A stretch of DNA of 13,314 nucleotides from Anaerolineae bacterium (GTDB taxonomy: Bacteria > Chloroflexota > Anaerolineae > Anaerolineales > E44-bin32), in NCBI GenBank assembly GCA_030598885.1, contig JAUVOZ010000039.1:1-13314 (forward strand), in the 5' to 3' direction. The translations under genes and the position numbers were made by a program. Every line of letters begins with the position of its first letter. The stretch's first letter is position 1. The notes below the pieces were generated by a model. It made no database searches. It saw only the letters and a program-made list of their open reading frames with translations, and was not told where the DNA came from. This document shows positions 6,618-13,314 of this stretch, one piece after another.

Positions 6618-7325
6618 ATGCTGGAAATTATTGTTGAGACTGTGGCAGATGCATTAGCTGCCGAGGCGGGGGGTGCAACCAGGCTAGACCTGAAAGCAGA
6701 TTTTGTAGAAAAAGGATTGACTCCATCGGCCGGCATGGTGGAGCAGATTTGCTCCCGGGTCAACATTGAAGTCATGGTCATGGTCCGCCCACACACTCGA
6801 AGTTGGGTGCTTACGCCTGAAGATGTCGCTGTGATGTGCTCGGATATTCGCATTGGGCGCGAGTTAGGCGCGGCTAGTTTCCTGCTTGGTGCGTTGACTG
6901 ATGACCATGAGCTGGATTTTCCCGCCATCGAGGCTTTCCGCAATGCCTCTGGGGATCTACCGCTTCACTTCCATATGGGTTGGGAATTGACTAAAGACAC
7001 CCACGCGACGCTCAAACAGCTAATTTCTCTCGGTGTTAAAAGTGTACGAACGAGCGGCGGCAGAGGCCCAGGTGGACAGGCGGTGGAAAACATCCCCCAA
7101 ATTCGTGCTCTCCAGGAATTGGCCGCGGGTAATATTGATTTGTTGTTGGCGGGAGGGGTGATCGCCGAGAATATTGGTCGCCTGGTGGCTGAGACCGGAG
7201 TGATGCAGGCACATTCCGGCACTGGCGCCCGGACCCCGCCTACTGTGCGGGGTGTGGTCGATCATGAGAAAGTTAGAGAACTACGTGAGGCACTGGATCA
7301 AGCTGTAGCCTTATATACAGCTTAA
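6618..7325 (+). CDS. cutC: CutC-family TIM-barrel protein, divergent
   Basis: A 235-residue protein of the CutC family (usually called copper homeostasis protein, though the true biochemistry is unsettled). It starts MLEIIVETVADALAAEAGG, the canonical N-terminus, at an ATG six bases after AGGAGG; the upstream in-frame ATG at 6531 is rejected. Family landmarks are GLTPSAGM (about 33-40), VMVMVRP (52-58), DIRIGRELGA, LLGALTDD, LPLHFHMGWE and SVRTSGG. Several signature residues differ: the ELC of the usual RxELCxxL reads DLK, RPRGGDF reads RPHTRSW, and FHRAFD reads FHMGWE. It is followed after 35 bases by the GatZ-like gene and diverges from a PTS operon, which points to sugar-phosphate chemistry rather than copper handling. 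That role is inference. Confidence 0.88.
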   Translation: MLEIIVETVADALAAEAGGATRLDLKADFVEKGLTPSAGMVEQICSRVNIEVMVMVRPHTRSWVLTPEDVAVMCSDIRIGRELGAASFLLGALTDDHELDFPAIEAFRNASGDLPLHFHMGWELTKDTHATLKQLISLGVKSVRTSGGRGPGGQAVENIPQIRALQELAAGNIDLLLAGGVIAENIGRLVAETGVMQAHSGTGARTPPTVRGVVDHEKVRELREALDQAVALYTA

Positions 7326-7360
7326 TCCATCTGCGTGCTAACTCATTGGAAAGTGAACTT

Positions 7361-8599
7361 ATGAAGACGATCAGCGAGCTTGTCCAAGCGATCATCCGAA
7401 TGAGGGAAACCGACAAGAGGATGATGTCTTTGTTGGCGGTGTGTCCAAATTCGAAAGCGGTTCTTGAAGCCGCAGTCAATGCTGCGGCGAAAAATCGCTC
7501 CCCAATGCTCTTCGCGGCAACGCTCAACCAAGTAGATCGTGATGGCGGGTATACAGGTTGGACGCAGACCCAATTCGTTGCTGAGTTGAGATCCTATGCC
7601 GCCCAGATCGGCTGGGATGGACCGCTATACCCTTGTTTGGACCATGGGGGTCCATGGCTGAAAGATTTGCATCGGCTTGAAGAACTCACATTCGAAGCGA
7701 CGATGAACGAGGTCAAGCAGAGCATAACCGCCAGTCTCGAAGCTGGTTATCAACTCTTACACATCGACCCTACTGTGGATCGAGATCTGCCTGGGAGCGA
7801 ACCAGTTCCAGTCGAGACGGTTGTAGCCCGGACGATTGAATTGATAAGTTACGCTGAAGCCGAACGTGAACGTCTTGGACTACCACCGGTTGCTTATGAA
7901 GTTGGCACAGAGGAAGTACATGGCGGGCTAGCTGATCTCAAGCGACTTCATCAGTTCCTACAAGAACTGCACGAGGGTCTGAATGCGTGCGACATGGCTT
8001 ATGTATGGCCATGCTTCGTCGTGGCTCAGGTCGGCACAGATTTGCACACCACTACCTTCGATACTCAGATTGCACGAAGTCTATATAAGACAGTGGCACC
8101 GTTAGGCTCGTTGGTAAAAGGTCATTACACCGATTGGGTCGATAACCCATATGATTATCCCAGCACAGGGATGGGAGGCGCAAATGTCGGTCCGGAGTTC
8201 ACAGCTGAGGAGTACTTAGCCCTGAGTGATCTATGTGATAAGGAAGAAACCCTATGCCGGAATCGTATCGGTCTATCCTCCTCCAATCTCATGAATGTCT
8301 TGGAGCAGGTGGTTGTAGATTCTGGTCGTTGGATGAAGTGGCGTGTTCCCGAAGAAGACGGATTAGGTTTTTTCGAGCTTAGCCCTGAGCGTCGAGCCTG
8401 GTTGACACAGACAAGCGTCCGCTATATATGGACCCATCCCAAGGTGGTTACCTCGCGCAGCCATCTTTATGATAACCTGGCCCAGGAAATGCCTGATCCT
8501 CATGGATATATCGTCAATCGGATAGAAATCGCAATTGACAAGTATATAAAAGCGTTCAACTTGTTCGATTCTTTGACCATCTTTGAATCACAAATATGA
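7361..8599 (+). CDS. gatZ: GatZ/KbaZ-family protein (tagatose-bisphosphate aldolase non-catalytic subunit or tagatose-6-P kinase-like)
   Basis: A 412-residue protein of the GatZ/KbaZ family (PF08013), usually about 420 residues. Landmarks shared with E. coli GatZ are LLAVCPNSKAVLEAAV near the N-terminus, ATLNQVDRDGGYTGWT (about 53-68), CLDHGGPW in place of GGDHLGPNCW, YEVGTEEVHGG, HYTDW where GatZ has HSTDY, and ANVGPEFT where GatZ has LKVGPALT. In enterobacteria GatZ/KbaZ supports the catalytic aldolase GatY/KbaY; some members elsewhere have been described as tagatose-6-phosphate kinases. No GatY-like gene is present in this window, which makes the accessory-subunit role doubtful. A TTG at 7346 is in frame, but ATG at 7361 with GGAAAG seven bases upstream is preferred. 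It is co-directional with cutC. Confidence 0.87.
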   Translation: MKTISELVQAIIRMRETDKRMMSLLAVCPNSKAVLEAAVNAAAKNRSPMLFAATLNQVDRDGGYTGWTQTQFVAELRSYAAQIGWDGPLYPCLDHGGPWLKDLHRLEELTFEATMNEVKQSITASLEAGYQLLHIDPTVDRDLPGSEPVPVETVVARTIELISYAEAERERLGLPPVAYEVGTEEVHGGLADLKRLHQFLQELHEGLNACDMAYVWPCFVVAQVGTDLHTTTFDTQIARSLYKTVAPLGSLVKGHYTDWVDNPYDYPSTGMGGANVGPEFTAEEYLALSDLCDKEETLCRNRIGLSSSNLMNVLEQVVVDSGRWMKWRVPEEDGLGFFELSPERRAWLTQTSVRYIWTHPKVVTSRSHLYDNLAQEMPDPHGYIVNRIEIAIDKYIKAFNLFDSLTIFESQI

Positions 8600-8672
8600 T
8601 CCTGAGTGTAGGTAAAAGTTGTTGTTTCGCCAAATTTATAGGAACTCGTAGTCACCTGTTTGGCTTCCACAT

Positions 8673-10415
8673 CTAACCCGTCGGTTTAGATGGGCCATGT
8701 CTCCGAACATACTCCCTTACGGCGGCAGCTGAGTCTAGGTCGATAACATGAGCTGCCAATTGCTGTGCTTGCTCAAGCGACCAATTACGGATGATCGCCT
8801 TGGCGTGTGGGATAGAGGATGGAGCCATGCTGAACTCATCCAGTCCTAAGCCGATCAGGATGGGCACTGCGTCTGGGTCGCCAGCCAGTTCTCCGCAAAG
8901 TCCAACCCATATCCCTTGGTCATGTGCGGCATCCAGGATCCGCTTGATCTGACGTAAGATCGCCGGGTGGCAGGCATCGCCCAGATGGGCCACTTTTTCA
9001 TTGGTCCGCTCTGCGGCCAATGTGTACTGGGTTAAATCGTTGGTTCCGATGCTGAAAAAGTCGACTTCGCGGGCGAAGAGATCGGCCAATACCGCCACCG
9101 AAGGAACCTCGACCATAATACCGACCTGGATCTGCTTTGCTATTGGATGGCCGGCGGTTTCTACTTCGTCACCCGCCTCCTCGAGCAAAGCTCTAGCCCT
9201 GCGCACCTCATCTAAGGTGGCGATCATAGGAAACATGATGCGCAAATCATGACCTGGGCTGGCTCGCCAGAGAGCCCGCAATTGAACCTTAAAAAAGTCT
9301 GGCTGATCGAGGCACATGCGAATCGCCCGCCAGCCGAGGAAGGGGTTTGCCTCATGTCCTAGATTGAGGTAGGGAAGTTCTTTGTCACCGCCTACATCTA
9401 GAGTGCGCACGACTACCGGACGGTCTTCCATAACATCCATGATCTGGTCATATGCCGCGAGTTGTTCCTCCTCGTTCGGCGCTGTGTTGCGATCGAGGTA
9501 AAGGAATTCAGTACGAAGCAGACCGATACCCTCGGCACCCTGTTCAAGGGACAAAGATGCTTCCTGGAGATTACCTATGTTGGCAACGATTTCGAATAGG
9601 TGACCGTCCTGAGTGATCGCTGGTTCGTGCGCGACCTTGCTCTCAGCTTCAGCTCGGACAGCTGCTTTTTGGTGGCGAGCTTTAAATTCTTGGCGCATTG
9701 CTTCGTCTGGATAAGCAATTACCTCCCCCCGCTCGCCGTCGACTAATAGCGGGGTTTCGTTTTTGAGGTTAAGGATTTCCACGCCCAGGCCGACTACTGC
9801 GGGAAGCTTGAGAGCTTTGGCCAGAATCGCGGTATGCGAGGTCGGCCCGCCCTCTGCAGTGATGAATCCAAGCACAAGCGACTTGTCTAATCGGATCGTG
9901 TCGGAGGGGGTTAGATAGCGGGCTAGAATGATAGAGGGGTTGGTGAGAGCGGTTAGGTCGCTTTCAACCACACCCAGAAGAATATGCAATACGCGGTGTC
10001 CGACATCGCGTATATCAGCTGCCCGGGCGCTGAAGTACTCATCTTCCAGCGCTTCCAATTTAGCTGCGTTATCCTCGATGGCTTCCATCCAAGCCGCTTC
10101 AGCATTCAAACGCTGTCGCTCGATCGACTCATGAACAGCCGTGATCAATGTGGGATCCTGAAGAAAAAGGGCATGTGCTTCGAAGATGGCTGCTTCTTCA
10201 CCACCGACCTCTGTCTTGGCTTTAGAAAACAGATCAGTAATTTGTGCTCTAGCGGTTGACAACGCGTCGACTAACCGCTTCACCTCGCCATTGGTATCCA
10301 TGACTTGGTGACTCGGCACGATTACTTCCTGCTTTAGATAAACGAAAACTGGCCCCATGGAAATTCCAGGGGAGGCGGGGATTCCTTTGTATGTAACATT
10401 TGTCTTCTTTGCCAT
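8673..10415 (-). CDS. ptsI: PTS enzyme I (phosphoenolpyruvate-protein phosphotransferase)
   Basis: A 580-residue cytoplasmic enzyme that takes phosphate from phosphoenolpyruvate and passes it to HPr, the first step for all PTS sugars. The start region YKGIPASPGISMGPVF is typical. The phosphohistidine is His194 in ITAEGGPTSHTAILAKAL. The C-terminal barrel has LLRTEFLYLDR, VVRTLDVGGDK, FFSIGTNDLTQYTLAAER and the active-site cysteine at about 507 in GLCGELAGD. The length matches the usual 570-580. The frame stays open to 10598, but the extra 61 residues have no enzyme I character, so ATG at 10415 is chosen; its nearest GAGGG lies 13 bases upstream, which is rather far. It is convergent with the GatZ-like gene and presumably energises the PTS encoded upstream. 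No HPr gene is visible. Confidence 0.95.
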   Translation of the reverse strand: MAKKTNVTYKGIPASPGISMGPVFVYLKQEVIVPSHQVMDTNGEVKRLVDALSTARAQITDLFSKAKTEVGGEEAAIFEAHALFLQDPTLITAVHESIERQRLNAEAAWMEAIEDNAAKLEALEDEYFSARAADIRDVGHRVLHILLGVVESDLTALTNPSIILARYLTPSDTIRLDKSLVLGFITAEGGPTSHTAILAKALKLPAVVGLGVEILNLKNETPLLVDGERGEVIAYPDEAMRQEFKARHQKAAVRAEAESKVAHEPAITQDGHLFEIVANIGNLQEASLSLEQGAEGIGLLRTEFLYLDRNTAPNEEEQLAAYDQIMDVMEDRPVVVRTLDVGGDKELPYLNLGHEANPFLGWRAIRMCLDQPDFFKVQLRALWRASPGHDLRIMFPMIATLDEVRRARALLEEAGDEVETAGHPIAKQIQVGIMVEVPSVAVLADLFAREVDFFSIGTNDLTQYTLAAERTNEKVAHLGDACHPAILRQIKRILDAAHDQGIWVGLCGELAGDPDAVPILIGLGLDEFSMAPSSIPHAKAIIRNWSLEQAQQLAAHVIDLDSAAAVREYVRRHGPSKPTG

Positions 10416-10771
10416 TATTAACTCGCGTCCCTCAAATGTATTCGAGGTATAAGACGGGTTGAGAAATAAGACACCATCATAAGGCGGAATTAGTCCACAT
10501 TGTTCCTTCTCCCGATCTACTGTGCCTGACCCATGCTTCTGATAATAGCATAATAACCCTAAGGAGGTAGGTTGCGAGCAGCCAAGCTCTTCCTTCAACG
10601 CAGCCGAAGGGCTCGGGATGCCAGGACATGTAGCAGAAGCTACGGAGAGTCGAACTCGAAGGATGCGGGTTTTATTATTCTCTGTCTTATGAGATAAACC
10701 TGTCTTCTGGTATGAGACAATGCACTTGAGCTAAGACGAACAGCCGCCGGCATAAAGCCGGCGGTCGTCTG
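10416..10771 (-). other. Non-coding region upstream of ptsI with several hairpins
   Basis: This stretch of about 356 bases separates tRNA-Pro from ptsI. Minus-strand structures seen are a short hairpin with GTAGC arms and a four-base loop (10630-10643), a local GAGC/GCTC hairpin nested inside AAGGA/TCCTT near 10560-10605, and the GC-rich hairpin behind the tRNA (10744-10764). Two copies of TATGAGA (plus-strand reading, 10688-10694 and 10711-10717) lie 23 bases apart in a probable promoter zone. No known riboswitch or coding sequence was recognised; the open frame from 10598 joins ptsI but looks non-coding. It could be a structured 5' leader of ptsI. Confidence 0.4.
10744..10764 (-). terminator. 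GC-rich hairpin downstream of tRNA-Pro
   Basis: A perfect eight-base stem, CCGCCGGC and GCCGGCGG, with a five-base loop lies eight bases beyond the tRNA 3' end. The following minus-strand bases (CTGTTCGTCTT) are only moderately U-rich, so it is a probable but imperfect intrinsic terminator or tRNA 3'-processing barrier. Confidence 0.55.
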
Positions 10772-10846
10772 TCGGGGCGGGCGGATTTGAACCGCCGACC
10801 CCCTGCACCCCATGCAGGTGCGCTAACCGGGCTGCGCTACGCCCCG
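10772..10846 (-). tRNA. tRNA-Pro (anticodon GGG)
   Basis: A 75-base cloverleaf is complete on the minus strand: acceptor CGGGGCG/CGCCCCG, TA at 8-9, D-stem GCGC/GCGC, anticodon stem CCTGC/GCAGG with loop ATGGGGT (anticodon GGG, reading CCC and CCU), variable loop GGGTC, T-stem GGCGG/CCGCC with loop TTCAAAT, and discriminator A. The CCA end is not encoded (CAG follows), so it must be added by a nucleotidyltransferase. The layout closely matches bacterial tRNA-Pro. Confidence 0.96.
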
Positions 10847-10858
10847 ATGTCTCTGGGG

Positions 10859-10887
10859 ATTATAGTCTATCGCGAGTAGTGGGACAA
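10859..10887 (-). promoter_or_regulatory. Promoter of tRNA-Pro
   Basis: On the minus strand a -35 box TTGTCC (10887-10882, 4/6 match) is separated by exactly 17 bases from a perfect -10 box TATAAT (10864-10859). The predicted start, near 10852, is a few bases upstream of the mature tRNA 5' end, as expected for a stable RNA gene. Confidence 0.72.
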
Positions 10888-11016
10888 GGAAATTGTTGTT
10901 ACTGACTATTTAAATATCAAATAAAGCAGGAAAGGTTGCTCCTCTTATGCTCGTCGGGATCGCCCATTAACAAAGCTCAGGGCAGGCAGACCGCGACAAA
11001 ATACTCAGAGGAGAAG

Positions 11017-11039
11017 CCGCCGGGTCACAGATCCGGCGG
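11017..11039 (-). terminator. Hairpin downstream of the M20 peptidase gene
   Basis: CCGCCGG (11017-11023) and CCGGCGG (11033-11039) form a seven-base stem with a nine-base loop, about 30 bases past the stop of the M20 peptidase gene. On the minus strand it is followed by a pyrimidine-rich CTTCTCCTCT and later TTTTG. It resembles the hairpin behind tRNA-Pro in stem sequence. Probable transcription terminator of modest strength. Confidence 0.55.
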
Positions 11040-11071
11040 GAGCGGAGGGGTTCAGGGCCGGCGTTCTCCAG

Positions 11072-12433
11072 CTAACTTTTACCAAAATTCACCAGGATTC
11101 GCGCTGTGTGGCGAACCCCAGCTACGAAGTTGTCGATGACCAGATTCTCATTTGGAGCATGAACGCTTGATCCAGGATAGGCTACGCCGGCGGTAGCAAC
11201 CGGAAGCTTCAAGAAGTGAATAAATGGGTGATTCGGTCCAGAGCCGCCGGACATCGGTTGGATCAATTGCGGAACACCATAGACCTCGCGCGCGGTCCCG
11301 ACTACCATCTGGAGGAAGGGATCGTCTGGGTCAGTTCGGGCAGGCTGCTCCCCACCCATTAAAGTAATCTCGATATCGCCGAAACCCTCTTCATTCAGGT
11401 GATTCCTCAATTGAAGTACAACCTCCTCAGGGTCCTGATCGGGGACCAACCGAAAGTCGACCTTGGCACTGGCTCGCTCGGGGAGTACGGTTTTAGAACC
11501 GGGACCCTGGTAACCAGAGGTTAGCCCGCATATTGTGCATGTTGGGGTGAAAATGGTTTCACGCTTCAGTTCCAACCCGCCCTCGATTCCTTTAATGAAG
11601 CCCGGCAGCCCGTACCTCTCAAGGTAGTCATCGGTCGGGTCGGGCAATTGATCAAGTAAGGCTAGGTCTCTTTCGGTTGGAGGTTTAACTTTGTCGTAGA
11701 AGCCTGGAAGACGGATGTGTTCGTCAGGGGTTTTGAGGGTGCTAAGTGCCCAGGTCAGCCGCCACGCTGCGTTGGGGAAGATCGAGCCACCAAGCCCGGA
11801 ATGCGCGTCACGGGTGGCGGTCTGTACGCTGAGTTCGACATAACAAATACCGCGTAACCCAGCGACCTGGATCGGCGTTCCTTGGTGGTCTACACCGCCG
11901 AATTCCCAGATACATGCGTCAGCTGCTAGAAGGTCGGTGTGGTCCTCAACGAAGGCTGATAAGTTGACGCTACCGGTCTCCTCTTCGCCCTCGATGATGA
12001 ACTTTACGTTGCATGGTAACTCATCATCGACGGCCAATAGAGCGTCGATCGCGGCCAGCCGGCAAAGGATGTGTCCTTTATCGTCGCTGACCCCACGGGC
12101 GTACATCTTGCCTTCGCGAATCGTGGGCTCGAAGGGGGGAGTTTCCCATAGATCCAACGGTTCGGGTGGTTGGACATCGTAGTGGTTATAAAACAGAAGT
12201 GTACGATCCGACAGGCCTTTTCTTTCAGCGAACACAACTGGGAAACCTCCCGTGGGAAGGATTTGGGCTTCGAAACCACGGGCTTGCAGCATCTCCTTGA
12301 CTAATTCGGCACAGGCCTCCATACCGATGCCTTGAGCCGAGATGCTGGGTTGGGCGCATAAGCGTCCCAATTCATCGAGGCTCTGTTCTGTCTTACCCTC
12401 TATCGCTTTATCCACGGCATTCAGGTCGGTCAT
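11072..12433 (-). CDS. M20-family metallopeptidase (dipeptidase)
   Basis: A 453-residue cytoplasmic zinc peptidase of the M20 family, close in layout to CNDP-type dipeptidases. The first metal site is His84 and Asp86 in NHYDVQP; the bridging Asp is Asp117 in ARGVSDDKG; the catalytic Glu151 and metal-binding Glu152 are in EGEEETGS; the Asp ligand that often follows is probably Glu177 in ACIWEFGG, as in DapE; the last ligand is His425 in GSSVHAPNE. The lid (dimerisation) domain with RDAHSGLGGSIFPNA (about 208-222) is inserted in the middle. The ATG has AGGAG five bases upstream. It stands alone, with its own -10 box and a downstream hairpin, and is not obviously linked to the sugar locus. Exact substrate cannot be read from sequence. 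Confidence 0.92.
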   Translation of the reverse strand: MTDLNAVDKAIEGKTEQSLDELGRLCAQPSISAQGIGMEACAELVKEMLQARGFEAQILPTGGFPVVFAERKGLSDRTLLFYNHYDVQPPEPLDLWETPPFEPTIREGKMYARGVSDDKGHILCRLAAIDALLAVDDELPCNVKFIIEGEEETGSVNLSAFVEDHTDLLAADACIWEFGGVDHQGTPIQVAGLRGICYVELSVQTATRDAHSGLGGSIFPNAAWRLTWALSTLKTPDEHIRLPGFYDKVKPPTERDLALLDQLPDPTDDYLERYGLPGFIKGIEGGLELKRETIFTPTCTICGLTSGYQGPGSKTVLPERASAKVDFRLVPDQDPEEVVLQLRNHLNEEGFGDIEITLMGGEQPARTDPDDPFLQMVVGTAREVYGVPQLIQPMSGGSGPNHPFIHFLKLPVATAGVAYPGSSVHAPNENLVIDNFVAGVRHTARILVNFGKS

Positions 12434-12460
12434 CGGATCTCCTCGTCTATGCGGTGCCCA

Positions 12461-12466
12461 ATTATA
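12461..12466 (-). promoter_or_regulatory. -10 box of the M20 peptidase gene
   Basis: A perfect TATAAT on the minus strand ends 27 bases before the start codon. No good -35 box is present at 16-19 bases, so this may be a weak or activator-dependent promoter. Confidence 0.45.
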
Positions 12467-12683
12467 GCGCGTCTGTTGGTAGCACCCGTATACATCATAG
12501 TACTCTGCTTGTCTGCTGAAAGGAATTTCTCTCCATCGACTTCAAGCAAATTCCCGCAGAGATTGTCCCCATCCTAATAGTAGCCGAGGCGTATTTGTAA
12601 AAGAAGTAATGATGATGAATCTTTGTTAATGTGAAATCCATCTGAGTTATCTTTGCGGTTTCGCTTTTCTGAAAATTCGAATC

Positions 12684-12689
12684 TATAAT
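12684..12689 (+). promoter_or_regulatory. -10 box of the cyclase-family gene
   Basis: A perfect TATAAT lies 21 bases before the start codon. The predicted transcript would begin near 12696, giving a leader of only about 15 bases that is almost entirely the Shine-Dalgarno GGAGGTGG. A matching -35 box is not evident. Confidence 0.5.
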
Positions 12690-12710
12690 CCCCATCCATG
12701 GAGGTGGGGT

Positions 12711-13314
12711 ATGCGTGTGTATGACATTTCGGTGGGCATCACGCCCGAGATGCCGGTTTGGCCCGGGGACCCGCCGGTAACCCTTCGGCGAGTTGCAAGT
12801 ATCTCTCAAGGCGCAAACTCCAATGTATCTCGACTGGAGTGTAGCGTGCACATCGGAACACACGTCGATGCGCCGGTTCATTTCATCGATGGCGCGGCAA
12901 GCGTTGAATCGCTATCTCTTCGTGTACTTACTGGCCGTGTGTATGTAGTCCATCTCCCACAAGCTACCGTGATAGACGAGGCGATGCTCGAGGGGGCGGG
13001 TATCCCCCCTCGGACACGCCGGATTTTATTCCGAACGTCAAACTCCCGCTATTGGGCTCTAGGTGAAAGCGATTTTCAAAAGGACTTTGTCGCGATCGAC
13101 GCTAGCGGCGCAGCGTGGTTGGTGCGTAAGAAAGTCCAATTGGTCGGGGTCGATTACCTGTCGGTAGCGCCCTTCGGAGACACTCGTGAGCCACATCGTA
13201 TCTTGCTGGAGAAAGGGGTGGTTATAGTCGAGGGCTTGGACCTGAGTGAAGTATCTCATGGGCGTTATACTCTGTATTGCCTTCCACTTAAGCTCGTTGG
13301 AAGCGATGGCGCGC
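12711..13314 (+). CDS. Cyclase-family protein (kynurenine formamidase-like), 3' end cut by the window
   Basis: The reading frame is open from ATG at 12711 to the window edge, 201 codons with no stop. The start follows GGAGGTGG at three to four bases. The N-terminus MRVYDISVGITPEMPVWPGDPP and the metal motif HIGTHVDAPVHF (His47, His51, Asp53, His57) define the cyclase family (PF04199), metal-dependent hydrolases that include bacterial kynurenine formamidase. Later landmarks are LFRTSN, VAIDASGAAWL, LVGVDYLSVAPFGD, and LYCLPLKLVGSDGA, which is close to the usual C-terminus, so perhaps ten residues are missing. It diverges from the M20 peptidase. The neighbours do not include tryptophan-catabolic genes, so the substrate is open. 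Confidence 0.9.
   Translation, partial: MRVYDISVGITPEMPVWPGDPPVTLRRVASISQGANSNVSRLECSVHIGTHVDAPVHFIDGAASVESLSLRVLTGRVYVVHLPQATVIDEAMLEGAGIPPRTRRILFRTSNSRYWALGESDFQKDFVAIDASGAAWLVRKKVQLVGVDYLSVAPFGDTREPHRILLEKGVVIVEGLDLSEVSHGRYTLYCLPLKLVGSDGA

Noticed and set aside
8671..8691. ATCTAA/TTAGAT palindrome at the end of ptsI as a bidirectional terminator
   Set aside because: Only six paired bases are certain, it overlaps the stop codon, and no U-tract follows on either strand.
10416..10598. In-frame N-terminal extension of ptsI (61 residues)
   Set aside because: The added residues show no enzyme I character, and the family start sits about ten residues before GIPASPG, matching the ATG at 10415.
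10640..10665. Possible tRNA fragment (GAG-TTCGA-CTC resembling a T-arm, minus strand)
   Set aside because: No acceptor, D-arm or anticodon arm could be found around it; the T-arm likeness is short and probably chance.
12495..12881. 128-codon minus-strand open frame across the M20/cyclase intergenic region
   Set aside because: It overlaps the start of the well supported cyclase gene on the other strand, and its composition has no recognisable domain.
1..13314. CRISPR arrays, insertion sequences, phage or integrase genes
   Set aside because: No regularly spaced repeats, transposase or integrase motifs were seen on either strand.

Overview
The window is a sugar phosphotransferase (PTS) and amino-sugar catabolism locus from a bacterium, about 50% GC, with Shine-Dalgarno-led genes, sigma70-like promoters and a tRNA gene that does not encode its CCA tail. 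The protein style (the M20 dipeptidase, the PTS enzyme I and the UlaA-type transporter) suggests an Anaerolineae-like Chloroflexota member. That is an impression from protein character, not a proof; a Firmicute-related lineage cannot be excluded.

Region 1 (58-6237, all minus strand) reads as one long operon starting at about 6300. Its order is a DeoR-family repressor, a GlmS/AgaS-type sugar isomerase, PTS IIA, IIB and IIC of the ascorbate (Ula/Sga) class, a strong intra-operon hairpin, a second single-SIS-domain protein (COG4821/UPF0309 type), and an N-acetylhexosamine-6-phosphate deacetylase (NagA). Region 2 (6618-8599, plus strand) is divergent: a CutC-family TIM-barrel protein followed by a GatZ/KbaZ-family protein. 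Between the two arms is a perfect 9-7-9 palindrome whose centre contains a consensus -35 box (TTGACA) for the leftward operon. This is a textbook layout for autoregulation by the DeoR protein.

The inferred pathway has an N-acetylated hexosamine phosphorylated on entry (enzyme I -> HPr -> IIA -> IIB -> IIC), deacetylated by NagA, isomerised and/or deaminated by an SIS enzyme, then handled as a ketose phosphate by the GatZ/KbaZ protein, possibly with the CutC-like protein. The pairing is unusual: the enzymes resemble the galactosamine (aga) pathway, but the transporter belongs to the ascorbate class, there is no GatY/KbaY catalytic aldolase subunit, and the CutC homologue has lost family signature residues. 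The substrate is not determined by the sequence.

Region 3 (8673-10415, minus) is ptsI, the general PTS enzyme I, convergent with the GatZ-like gene and preceded by a 356-base non-coding stretch with hairpins. No HPr gene is visible. Region 4 holds tRNA-Pro(GGG) (10772-10846, minus) with its own promoter and a GC-rich hairpin behind it. Region 5 has an M20-family dipeptidase (11072-12433, minus) with a GC-rich hairpin downstream, and a divergent cyclase-family (kynurenine formamidase-like) gene that begins at 12711 and runs off the right edge. Regions 4 and 5 look like unrelated housekeeping or accessory genes.
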